A stretch of 23,611 nucleotides of DNA from a virus: the IMG/VR virus record IMGVR_UViG_3300031569_000508, positions 1 through 23,611 of that record; one strand, given 5' to 3'. A model generated the notes under the pieces. That model was given only the letters and a program-made list of their open reading frames with translations, ran no database searches and had not been told where the DNA came from. Made by a program: the position numbers and the translations under genes. Of the stretch, positions 6,571 through 13,711 are shown piece by piece (within the stretch, counting starts at the first letter, position 1; every line of letters starts with the position of its first letter).

Positions 6571-7634
6571 TGGCTAGTATTAAACTAAAAGGCGATACCT
6601 CTGGTGAGATTACCATATCGTCTCCTAGTGTTGCAGGGACTAATACATTAGAGCTACAGGCAACTAGCGGTACATTAGCAACAACAGCCCAAGCTAGTAT
6701 CGGTATGAAGAACAGAATTATCAATGGTAATATGGCTATTAACCAAAGAGGTAGTGCTAGTTATGATATAACTGGTGCGGTGTATACATTAGACCGATAC
6801 AGAGGAGGTGCAAGCATAGCAAGCAAATTCAGTATAGCACCAGGAACAACAACTCCTCCAGCAGGGTTTACTAACTATTTACAAGTTACTTCATCAGCAG
6901 CAACTACTCCTGGTTCAACAGATAACTATAGTTTTTTTCAAAGAGTTGAAGGCTACAATGTAGCAGATTTAAACTGGGGGACTTCAGATGCTCAAACAGT
7001 AACTATGTCTTTCTGGGTACGCAGTACATTAACTGGTACGTTTGGTGGTAAACTTCAAAATTCAGCACAGAACAGAATCTATATATTTAGCTACACTATT
7101 TCTTCTGCTAACACATGGGAAAAGAAAACCATAACTATTACAGGTGATACTACGGGTACTTGGCTTACAACTACTGGTGTAGGACTTGCTATAAACTTTA
7201 GTGTAGGTGCAGGTACAGGTGCAGAGGCAACAGCAGGTTCATGGGGAACTGATAATGTTCCTATGCAACCAACAGGCTCAACAAATGTAGTAGCAACATC
7301 AGGAGCAACATGGCAAATAACAGGGCTACAACTAGAAGCAGGCACAGTTGCAACTCCATTTGAACACCTACAATATGGACAACAGTTATCTTTGTGTCAG
7401 AGGTATTATGAGACTGGTTTAGCGTGGGGTGGAAGTAGACATTCAGATAATTTTGCAATTATGCAAGCAGCTTTTAAAGTAACAAAAAGAGCCAATCCAA
7501 CAATGACATATACAGCTGTTTCTGGTGGTACACCAGCAGCCAATGGAGTTACCATAGATAGTTCAACCTTTTATAACATCACTACAATAAACTCGGTAGG
7601 TTCGGCTACTTGGGTTGCAGTTTCGGAGCTATAA
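6570..7634 (+). CDS. Tail fibre protein, copy B of duplicated cassette
   Basis: A 354-residue paralogue of the fibre at 2891-4075. It has a D-T-S-G-E-I-T-I shaft unit (residues 9-16), NRIINGNMAINQRG at 48-61, the long beta-sandwich with V-E-G-Y-N-V-A-D-L-N-W-G-T-S-D-A-Q and S-F-W-V-R-S, then E-H-L-Q-Y-G-Q-Q-L-S-L-C-Q-R-Y-Y at about 264-279. After that point the roughly 75-residue tip is different from copy A. The body is conserved while the tip is not, as expected for receptor-binding proteins diversifying after duplication. Translation starts in a TAATG overlap with the XkdW-like gene. Confidence 0.85.
   Translation: MASIKLKGDTSGEITISSPSVAGTNTLELQATSGTLATTAQASIGMKNRIINGNMAINQRGSASYDITGAVYTLDRYRGGASIASKFSIAPGTTTPPAGFTNYLQVTSSAATTPGSTDNYSFFQRVEGYNVADLNWGTSDAQTVTMSFWVRSTLTGTFGGKLQNSAQNRIYIFSYTISSANTWEKKTITITGDTTGTWLTTTGVGLAINFSVGAGTGAEATAGSWGTDNVPMQPTGSTNVVATSGATWQITGLQLEAGTVATPFEHLQYGQQLSLCQRYYETGLAWGGSRHSDNFAIMQAAFKVTKRANPTMTYTAVSGGTPAANGVTIDSSTFYNITTINSVGSATWVAVSEL
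7390..7409 (+). repeat. 20-base direct repeat B at fibre domain/tip border
   Basis: Identical to 3732-3751 of copy A. It lies at the junction between the conserved body and the divergent tip of the copy B fibre. Confidence 0.9.
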
Positions 7635-7643
7635 TTATGACAT
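7624..7643 (+). repeat. 20-base direct repeat B at fibre stop / small-gene start
   Basis: Identical to 4065-4084 of copy A. It includes the fibre stop codon, the GGAG of the next gene and its ATG. Confidence 0.9.
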
Positions 7644-7798
7644 ATAAATTAACAAAAAATATAGATGGAATTATAAATACAACACAAGTGCAACGAATAA
7701 GTGATGGGGCATTTATCCCACTAGAGCCTGACAACACAGACTACCAAAAGTATTTAGAATGGTTAGAAGAAGGTAATACACCAGAAGAAGCAGAGTAA
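7637..7798 (+). CDS. Small acidic fibre-associated protein, copy B
   Basis: A 53-residue paralogue of the gene at 4078-4251: the shared part is I-P-L-E-P-D-N-T-D-Y-Q-K-Y-L-E-W-L-E-E-G-N-T-P-E-E-A, while the N-terminal half (M-T-Y-K-L-T-K-N-I-D-G) is diverged. I place the start at ATG 7637, inside the conserved junction repeat and seven bases after GGAG (7626-7629); a longer in-frame TTG start at 7610 lacks support because it lies inside the fibre gene. It is probably a fibre assembly or accessory protein, by position. It is followed directly by the ATG of the next gene (TAAATG). Confidence 0.7.
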   Translation: MTYKLTKNIDGIINTTQVQRISDGAFIPLEPDNTDYQKYLEWLEEGNTPEEAE

Positions 7799-8515
7799 AT
7801 GTACGGATTTTCTGCATTTTCACAGAGTCCATACTCTACACTAGGCACTATAGTAAAAACAGGTGCTGCACAGATAGAGGGTATAGGAACTCTTACAGCG
7901 AGTGCATTAAGAGAAAGAACTTCTGCTGCATCTATCAGTGCAACTGCAACACTAACAGCAGATGGAATATTAGTTAGATTTGGTAGTGCAAGTGTTACAG
8001 GGACAGCCACATTAACAGCATTAGGTGGTCTTGTTAATAATGCAACAGGTTCTATTACAGGTGCTGCTACTGTTACAGCTGATGGTATTTATGTCGCATT
8101 TGGTAGTGGTGATATTAGTGGTCGTGCAACACTAACAGTCGCTTTATCAGGTTCTATTATTTATGCTGATGCTAGTATTAGTGGCACAGCAACATTAACT
8201 GCTGATGGTTTAAGAATAACATTTGGTGATGCAAGTATTACTGGCACTGCTACTTTAACTGCTCTAGGTGGATTATTAATAGCTGGTCAGGCAAATGTAG
8301 AAGGTGTTGCTACATTAGAAATACTTTCAACAGTAGTTAGACACGCAAATGCTTCTGTAACAGGTGTAGGAACATTAACAGCATTAGGAACAATACTTGG
8401 TGAAGAATGGACTGATGTACCAGTAGAAACAAACACATGGTCAGCAGTATCAGCAGGTAGTGACATATGGACAGACTCAACAGCAGGAACTAACGATTGG
8501 AAACGACAAGGATAA
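7799..8515 (+). CDS. Beta-repeat tail/fibre protein with 20-residue repeats
   Basis: A 238-residue protein in three parts. Residues 1-22 are an aromatic/Gly/Ser cap (MYGFSAFSQSPYSTLG). Residues 23-203 are nine tandem repeats of about 20 residues, consensus A-S-I-T-G-T-A-T-L-T-A-x-G-x-x-x-x-x-G-x. Residues 204-238 carry four tryptophans at an exact ten-residue spacing (W204, W214, W224, W234). The cap, hydrophobic short repeats and tryptophan ladder repeat the layout of the protein at 1048-1860, although the repeat sequence differs. An elongated virion shaft or adhesin is the likely role. Its start directly abuts the previous stop. Confidence 0.6.
   Translation: MYGFSAFSQSPYSTLGTIVKTGAAQIEGIGTLTASALRERTSAASISATATLTADGILVRFGSASVTGTATLTALGGLVNNATGSITGAATVTADGIYVAFGSGDISGRATLTVALSGSIIYADASISGTATLTADGLRITFGDASITGTATLTALGGLLIAGQANVEGVATLEILSTVVRHANASVTGVGTLTALGTILGEEWTDVPVETNTWSAVSAGSDIWTDSTAGTNDWKRQG
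7865..8407 (+). repeat. Coding tandem repeats, about 60-bp unit
   Basis: Nine in-frame units of mainly 60 bp encode the 20-residue beta repeats. At the DNA level they are more diverged than the repeats at 1105-1770, so the array looks older or under stronger selection. Confidence 0.8.
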
Positions 8516-8518
8516 AAC

Positions 8519-9310
8519 ATGGCAAAAATTAAAGTATCGCAGTGGGATAGTGTTGCAGCTAATAACACTGACATTAACTCTATTAACATAAATGAGGGGT
8601 GTCCCCCTAGCACAATCAACAATGCTATTCGTGAAACAATGGCACAAATTAAAGATTGGCAAGATGGGTCTAGTGGAGATGGTTGGACTAGTAATGGGAC
8701 AATTACATCAGCAGGTACATTAGATGTTACTGGAAGCCTTACATTAGATGGTTCAACAGGAACATTTGGACAAGTTTTAGTTTCTACTGGTACATCATCT
8801 ACGCCTACATGGGGCAGTGGCTTTCCTACAGGTGGTATTATTTTATGGTCAGGCTCTACAGGTTCTATACCTAGTGGTTGGGCATTATGTAATGGTGGTT
8901 CTGGTACTCCTAACTTAACAAGTAGATTTATTGTTGGAGCAGGAGGCACTTATGCAGTAAATGCAACAGGTGGTAGTGCTAATGCTACCTTACCAGCACA
9001 CAACCACACAGCATCTACAAGTGTGGCTACTAAATCAGGATTAAACGGCACATTAACTTTACTCAATAGAGGAGGTAGTTCTGGGGCATCATCATTAATG
9101 GCAGCTAGTTCAGGTAGTATTGTTAGAAACAACAGCACAGGTAGTTTTGGTGCTGGATGGCAAGGAGAGGGAGGAAGTAATTCTTCTCGTGCAACATTCA
9201 CATTAAACCACAATCACTCTGCTTCTACCTCTGTTAATTCTTCAGGAACAAGTGCAACCAATGCTAACTTACCTCCTTACTATGCACTTGCATACATAAT
9301 GAAACTATAA
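8519..9310 (+). CDS. Tail fibre with phage collar domain
   Basis: A 263-residue fibre. Residues 1-50 (MAKIKVSQWDSVAANNTDIN, then N-E-G-C-P-P-S-T-I-N-N-A-I-R-E-T-M-A-Q-I-K-D-W) are the conserved N-terminal attachment region of many marine phage fibres. A short shaft is followed by a phage tail collar domain at about 105-140: G-G-I-I-L-W-S-G, P-S-G-W-A-L-C-N-G, and P-N-L-T-S-R-F-I-V-G-A-G. Two H-N-H triplets (161-163 and 231-233) lie in S/T/N-rich loops, recalling the metal-binding H-x-H motifs of T4 gp12 and gp37 tips. The protein ends L-P-P-Y-Y-A-L-A-Y-I-M-K-L, typical of this family. It should form a trimeric host-recognition fibre. Confidence 0.85.
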   Translation: MAKIKVSQWDSVAANNTDINSININEGCPPSTINNAIRETMAQIKDWQDGSSGDGWTSNGTITSAGTLDVTGSLTLDGSTGTFGQVLVSTGTSSTPTWGSGFPTGGIILWSGSTGSIPSGWALCNGGSGTPNLTSRFIVGAGGTYAVNATGGSANATLPAHNHTASTSVATKSGLNGTLTLLNRGGSSGASSLMAASSGSIVRNNSTGSFGAGWQGEGGSNSSRATFTLNHNHSASTSVNSSGTSATNANLPPYYALAYIMKL

Positions 9311-9311
9311 T

Positions 9312-10748
9312 ATGACAACAAAAAGAATACAATTTACAGATTGGTTGCCAGACCAACCAGCAAACGCAGGTAGTTTAAACGATGCTAAAAATGTATTTCC
9401 TGTCGGTATTGGTTATGGAGCTTTTCCTAGTGCAGAAGAGTTTTCTAACACTGCCAGTGAAAACATTAACAATATATTTGTAGCAAAGTTTGGAGCTAAT
9501 GTAGAAGTATTTGCAGGAGGTGCTACAAAATTATTTAAATTAGACATTGCAACACTTAACCTAAATGATGTATCTAAAGCAGGTGGTTATGGTGGTAATG
9601 GCACATGGAGATTTGAGCAGTTTGGTAATGTCGTGTTAGCTTGTAACGATACGCAAAAAATACAAGCATGGACTATAGGTGTATCTGCTACATTTGCAGA
9701 TGTAGCAGCCGCAGCTCCTATAGCTAAAGATATTGCTGTAGTTCGTGACTTTGTTTTTTCAGGAAATTTATTAGGTGGTTCAGAACCAGATAAGGTGCAG
9801 TGGTCAGATATTAATGACGAGACCGATTGGGTTTCTGGTGCTACAAGCCAAAGTGATTATCAAATTATTGCTGATGGTGGTAATGTACAAGCAATAACAG
9901 GTGGTGAGTTTGGTGTTATATTTTTAGAAAAATCTGTGGTTAGAGCTTCATATGTTGGTTCGCCATTGTTCTTTCAATTTGATACCATCTCTAGTGGATT
10001 AGGTTGTTTAGAGGGTAACTCTGTTGCTAGGTACGGAAACATTAGTTTCTTCCTGTCAGATGATGGGTGGTATTCTACAGATGGACAAACAGTAACAAAC
10101 ATAGGATTAGAAAAAATAGATAGATGGTTTTTTGGTAGAGTTGATTTAACTCAAATTAATACAATAAGTGCTGCTGTAGACCCAGTTAAAAACCTAGTGG
10201 TTTGGAACTATGCGGATGTAGATGGCAACAGAAGAATACTTATTTACAACTGGCAATTACAAAAATGGTCAAGAGCTGAAACATTATCTGATGTCGTAGG
10301 CACTATTGCTACATTAGGCGAGACATTAGAAACTTTAGACTCTTCATTAGGTTACACAGATATAGACACTATGCCTGCATCACTAGATTCAAGATTGTTT
10401 ATTGGGGGTAAGTTTTTATTTGCAGGAGCAAAATTAGGCAAAATTGTTACCTTTACAGGAGCATCTATAACTCCCCAATTAATTACAACAGATGTGGAGG
10501 TTGGTTTTAACTCTGTCGCAACACTAGCAAGACCACAAATAGATAACGGAACAGCACAAGTCTCTGTGGCTAGTCGTAAAGAATTAGATGACAACATTGA
10601 TTTTAGTGCATTTGTACCAGCAACTACAGAGGGTAGGTGCAGTTTAAGAAGTGCAGGTAGGTATCATCGGTTTAATGTACAACCCACAGGAAGTTGGACA
10701 ACAGCAATGGCTGTAGATGTAGACTTAAAACCGCAAGGCAATAGATAA
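9312..10748 (+). CDS. Beta-propeller-like tail hub / nozzle candidate
   Basis: A 478-residue protein. The N-terminus has D-W-L-P-D-Q-P-A-N-A-G-S-L-N-D-A-K-N-V-F-P, typical of a conserved marine phage virion family. The rest consists of repeated short strands with aromatic turns (F-V-F-S-G-N-L, K-V-Q-W-S-D-I-N-D-E-T-D-W, F-L-S-D-D-G-W-Y-S-T-D-G, L-I-Y-N-W-Q-L-Q-K-W-S-R), the pattern of a beta-propeller. P22 gp10 (packaged DNA stabilisation protein) and T7 gp12 (nozzle) are propeller tail proteins of podoviruses, and the position between fibres and ejection proteins fits such a role. No direct homology can be claimed by eye. Confidence 0.55.
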   Translation: MTTKRIQFTDWLPDQPANAGSLNDAKNVFPVGIGYGAFPSAEEFSNTASENINNIFVAKFGANVEVFAGGATKLFKLDIATLNLNDVSKAGGYGGNGTWRFEQFGNVVLACNDTQKIQAWTIGVSATFADVAAAAPIAKDIAVVRDFVFSGNLLGGSEPDKVQWSDINDETDWVSGATSQSDYQIIADGGNVQAITGGEFGVIFLEKSVVRASYVGSPLFFQFDTISSGLGCLEGNSVARYGNISFFLSDDGWYSTDGQTVTNIGLEKIDRWFFGRVDLTQINTISAAVDPVKNLVVWNYADVDGNRRILIYNWQLQKWSRAETLSDVVGTIATLGETLETLDSSLGYTDIDTMPASLDSRLFIGGKFLFAGAKLGKIVTFTGASITPQLITTDVEVGFNSVATLARPQIDNGTAQVSVASRKELDDNIDFSAFVPATTEGRCSLRSAGRYHRFNVQPTGSWTTAMAVDVDLKPQGNR

Positions 10749-11062
10749 TGCCTAGAATGTATCGTACACTTCCGTATCAAGGTGGTGACCCTAGAGCAGT
10801 TGCAGAAGTAGTTAATAACGCTATGAATGGCAAGACGAATAACAGTGGTACTTTTACTTTAGCAACATCAGTAACAGAAACTACAGTTAGTAATGAAAGA
10901 GCAGGTTTTGATTCAATTATTGTATTATCACCAAGAACAGAAAATGCAGCAACAGAGTCAGACCATACATACATTAAAACAAAAGCCAAAGGTAGTTTTA
11001 TTATAGGGCATAGAAATACATCTCATACTGATGTAACATATGATTATATCATTGTTGGATAA
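10748..11062 (+). CDS. Small virion-region beta protein
   Basis: A 104-residue protein starting in a TAATG overlap with the preceding gene. It begins M-P-R-M-Y-R-T-L-P-Y-Q-G-G-D-P-R-A-V-A-E-V-V-N-N-A-M-N-G-K-T-N-N, then short strands (T-F-T-L-A; I-V-L-S-P-R-T-x-x-A; F-I-I-G-H-R-N-T; Y-D-Y-I-I-V-G). This order, a basic start, a helix and then a compact beta domain, is seen in small proteins of marine podoviruses next to the tail hub gene. The function is unknown; a structural virion role is inferred from position. Confidence 0.5.
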   Translation: MPRMYRTLPYQGGDPRAVAEVVNNAMNGKTNNSGTFTLATSVTETTVSNERAGFDSIIVLSPRTENAATESDHTYIKTKAKGSFIIGHRNTSHTDVTYDYIIVG

Positions 11063-11067
11063 ATTTT

Positions 11068-11478
11068 ATGAAACTATATGTAGTGCCTACGAATCAAGTG
11101 CAAAGATTTTGGTATCTTGCAGAGCCTTTATTACAAAAAGCTTTAGACAAAGGTAACAACGAATTTACAGCAGGGCAGTTAAAACTGCTAGTAACGCAAG
11201 GTCAGCAACAGTTACTATTAGCAATGAAAGAAGATAAGTGTTATGTAGCTGTTACTGTTCAATGGATTAACTATCCTAACGACAGGGTTGCTTACATAAC
11301 TTATTTAGGTGGCAAAGATATTAAAAAAGTTGCTAATGAGTTTAAAGAATGGGTTAAACAAAATGGTGGTACTTCAATTCAATGTTCTACTAAACACGAA
11401 AGTATTGCTAGGTTGTTAGTTAAGTTACATGGTTATCAAAAAAAATATCAATTGCTAGAATTAAAAGTAAATGAATAA
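11068..11478 (+). CDS. GNAT-fold-like protein, T7 gp13-like candidate
   Basis: A 136-residue protein with a layout compatible with a GNAT acetyltransferase fold: an N-terminal helix (V-Q-R-F-W-Y-L-A-E-P-L-L-Q-K-A-L), central strands (Q-Q-Q-L-L-L-A; C-Y-V-A-V-T-V-Q), R-V-A-Y-I-T-Y-L-G-G, a long helix (K-K-V-A-N-E-F-K-E-W-V-K-Q-N-G-G) and a final strand pair around G-Y-Q-K-K-Y-Q-L-L-E-L. The canonical acetyl-CoA loop (Q/R-x-x-G-x-G/A) is not evident, so catalysis is doubtful. In T7-like phages gp13, an assembly protein just before the internal virion proteins, has a similar position and reported GNAT-like relatives. Overlaps the oxygenase gene by eight bases. Confidence 0.45.
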   Translation: MKLYVVPTNQVQRFWYLAEPLLQKALDKGNNEFTAGQLKLLVTQGQQQLLLAMKEDKCYVAVTVQWINYPNDRVAYITYLGGKDIKKVANEFKEWVKQNGGTSIQCSTKHESIARLLVKLHGYQKKYQLLELKVNE

Positions 11479-12064
11479 AGAAAATTTTTATTTTGAAATA
11501 CCTTTTTTATCTCAAATTGCAAAAGATATGTATCATCGTGCTATTAATGCTCCTGAAAATGAGTGGATTGATTATTATAATTTTAAAGCATTAGCAGCAA
11601 AAAGTGATTGGGTTGTAGATACTTGGTGGGAACATCTTTATAAGTTGCATCCATTTAAAGCAGGTATATTAAAAATGGAAGAAAATTCTTATTACGATTG
11701 GCACGTTGATACTAACAGGGTTGCAGGGTTAAATCTTTTATTAAACAATTGGAAATCAAGTTATTGTTTATTTGATGGCAACCCAAACACCAGAAACAAA
11801 AAACAATTAAGTAAGGATGCAATAGCAGAACATGATTCGTTAGATGAGTTTCGTGTTACAAGCAAATTTAGTGAATTAAAATATAAGCCTAACACTTATT
11901 ACTTATTTAATGTACAAGAAGCTCATTCAGTGTATAACTTTTCAGGAGTAAGGTATTTGCTAACGCTAGAATTTTTAGAAGATATAACTAAACTTAATTA
12001 CCAACAGCTTTTAAAAGAAATAAAACAATTAATCAAAAGGACTAACAATGATATTAAAACTTAA
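11471..12064 (+). CDS. 2-oxoglutarate/Fe(II)-dependent oxygenase
   Basis: A 197-residue protein with the full set of iron and 2OG ligands expected of the double-stranded beta-helix oxygenase fold: H78-x-D80 (Y-D-W-H-V-D-T-N-R), the distal H152 (V-Q-E-A-H-S-V-Y-N), and R161 nine residues later (G-V-R-Y-L-L-T-L-E-F). The core strand G-L-N-L-L-L-N-N and W-W-E-H-L near residue 52 fit aspartyl/asparaginyl-hydroxylase style enzymes. The substrate is unknown; it could hydroxylate a protein, nucleic acid or small metabolite. It lies between the gp13-like gene and the ejection protein genes and overlaps both, so it is expressed with late virion genes. The C-terminus is a lysine-rich helix. Confidence 0.75.
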   Translation: MNKENFYFEIPFLSQIAKDMYHRAINAPENEWIDYYNFKALAAKSDWVVDTWWEHLYKLHPFKAGILKMEENSYYDWHVDTNRVAGLNLLLNNWKSSYCLFDGNPNTRNKKQLSKDAIAEHDSLDEFRVTSKFSELKYKPNTYYLFNVQEAHSVYNFSGVRYLLTLEFLEDITKLNYQQLLKEIKQLIKRTNNDIKT

Positions 12065-12962
12065 AGTATGGCTACTTAAAAAGCTATTAAAAAATGTAGC
12101 AGGATATGGGGTTGAAGGAGACACCAGACTTGCTCACATTAATAAATTTGAAGATAAGCTTCTTAAAGCTGTAGGAGCAGAAGGCTCTATTAATATCAAA
12201 ACAGGGTTGATACAGTATAAAGGTGGTGGTGGTGGTGGTCAAACACAAACTACTACACAATCTATTGACCCTGCTATTTTGCCATACATAACCTATGGTT
12301 TAGATAAAGCAAAAAGTTTGTATGGAGCTGATGGTCCAGAATATTACCCTGATGCAACTTATGTGCCAGCATCAGCAACAACGACAGAAGCATTAGGTTT
12401 AGCAGGTGACAGAGCAAGGGCTGGTAATCCATTAGTACCAGCAGCTCAAGCACAACAGTTAAGCACAATTAGTGGAGATAGACTATCAGCAGGTAATCCA
12501 TATTTTTCTGCAATGATGGCAAGTGCAGCTAAACCAGCAGTAAATGAATTTAATACAGCTATTAGAGATATAGGCTCACGAACAGCAGCTTCTGGAAGAT
12601 ATGGTTCAGGTGCTATGGGTGAGTTAGAAGGCACAGCATCAGAAAACCTAGCAAACTCTTTAACTAACAGGGCAGCAGAATTAGCTTACAGTAACTTTGG
12701 TGCAGAAAGAACAAGACAAGATGCCGCTATTGCACAAGCTCCACAAATGGCTATGGCAGATTATACAGACATACAACAGCTTATGAATATAGGACAACAA
12801 CAAGAAGATTATTCAAGACAAGAGTTACAGTCTGATATTAGTAGATTTGAGTTTGAACAAAATAAACCTTACAGTAAACTAGAGTCTTACTTATCAGCTG
12901 CTTATGGTGCTCCTACTCCTATGAACTCTACTACTCAAAGTTCAGGCGGAGGAGGTAAATAA
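12048..12962 (+). CDS. DNA ejection / internal virion protein (gp14-like)
   Basis: A 304-residue protein. It starts with a cationic amphipathic helix (MILKLKVWLLKKLLKN), has a hexaglycine linker at 59-64, then T-T-Q-S-I-D-P-A-I-L-P-Y-I-T-Y-G-L, Y-V-P-A-S-A-T-T, two copies of an A-G-N-P-hydrophobic motif, and a Gly/Ala-rich helix (S-R-T-A-A-S-G-R-Y-G-S-G-A-M-G-E). Late helices carry Q-L-M-N-I-G-Q-Q-Q and F-E-F-E-Q-N. This domain string is recurrent in podovirus-like marine phages as a tail or ejection protein; the T7 gp14 equivalence is by position and composition. It should be packaged in the virion and help build the DNA translocation channel through the envelope. Confidence 0.65.
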   Translation: MILKLKVWLLKKLLKNVAGYGVEGDTRLAHINKFEDKLLKAVGAEGSINIKTGLIQYKGGGGGGQTQTTTQSIDPAILPYITYGLDKAKSLYGADGPEYYPDATYVPASATTTEALGLAGDRARAGNPLVPAAQAQQLSTISGDRLSAGNPYFSAMMASAAKPAVNEFNTAIRDIGSRTAASGRYGSGAMGELEGTASENLANSLTNRAAELAYSNFGAERTRQDAAIAQAPQMAMADYTDIQQLMNIGQQQEDYSRQELQSDISRFEFEQNKPYSKLESYLSAAYGAPTPMNSTTQSSGGGGK

Positions 12963-13711
12963 TGGGTGCAATGATACCTTACATGGCAGCAGGTTATGTT
13001 GCTGACAGGGCAATGGGTGGTAATGGAATGACAGGATTAGCTGTAGGTACTGGTGTAGGTGGCTTTGGAACAGGTGCTTTTTCAGGAGCGTTAGGTACTG
13101 GAGCAGCTGGTACAGGAGCAGCAGCAGGGTCTACTTCTATGATGCAAACTTTAGCGACACCTACCCTTACCACAGGAGCAACAGGTATTGGTGGAGCAGG
13201 TATGACCTCTATAGGTGCAAATACCCCTATGGGTTTATCTAATGCCACTCAATTTGGCTCTGTTAATCCCTTAACCACAGGTGGATTTAGTGAAAGCATA
13301 TCTCCATTTACACCATTAGGTGGAGCAGGTGTTGGAGGTAATGTAGGATTTTTAGGTCAACCTATATCTAATCAAGTTAGGAACTCTGCACTTACAGGTG
13401 AGAAAGGACTACTTGGCTATGGTTTAGAAAATACTATGATTGGAGATGGATTTAATTCTCTGACAGGAACTATTAATGATGGCTATGAAAATATGTCGTT
13501 TATGGATAAAGTAGGTACAGCTCAAATGGGTGGTCAAGTTATAGATGCAACTAACCCACCCCCACCACAATTATTACAAGTCCGTGAACCACAAGTTAAA
13601 CCTAGTAGTGAACCTACAATTGGTTCACCTGTAAAAATAACAATGTCAGAACCAAACACAACTTTTGTAGACCCAAGAAAATTATACGAGGAAAGATATG
13701 GCTACGCTTAA
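12962..13711 (+). CDS. Gly/Ala-rich internal virion protein
   Basis: A 249-residue protein. The first 100 residues are dominated by Gly, Ala and Thr with small hydrophobic patches (G-T-G-V-G-G-F-G-T-G-A-F-S-G-A-L-G-T-G), compatible with a membrane-interacting or flexible segment. The second half is more polar and Pro-rich (N-P-P-P-P-Q-L-L-Q; then a short helix K-L-Y-E-E-R-Y-G-Y-A at the end). No catalytic motif is seen. TAATG coupling to the ejection gene upstream and overlap with the gene downstream suggest it belongs to the same virion complex. Low-complexity proteins of this kind commonly lie between gp14-like and gp15/gp16-like genes in marine phages. Confidence 0.5.
   Translation: MGAMIPYMAAGYVADRAMGGNGMTGLAVGTGVGGFGTGAFSGALGTGAAGTGAAAGSTSMMQTLATPTLTTGATGIGGAGMTSIGANTPMGLSNATQFGSVNPLTTGGFSESISPFTPLGGAGVGGNVGFLGQPISNQVRNSALTGEKGLLGYGLENTMIGDGFNSLTGTINDGYENMSFMDKVGTAQMGGQVIDATNPPPPQLLQVREPQVKPSSEPTIGSPVKITMSEPNTTFVDPRKLYEERYGYA

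Noticed and set aside
8287-8949. 220-codon open frame on the - strand
   Set aside because: It is antisense to two clear fibre genes, has Pro/Val-rich composition expected from the complement of Gly/Thr-rich coding DNA, and spans their junction.
8996-9216. H-N-H triplets suggesting an HNH endonuclease
   Set aside because: They lie in the Ser/Thr-rich loops of a collar-domain fibre and lack the surrounding beta-beta-alpha nuclease pattern.
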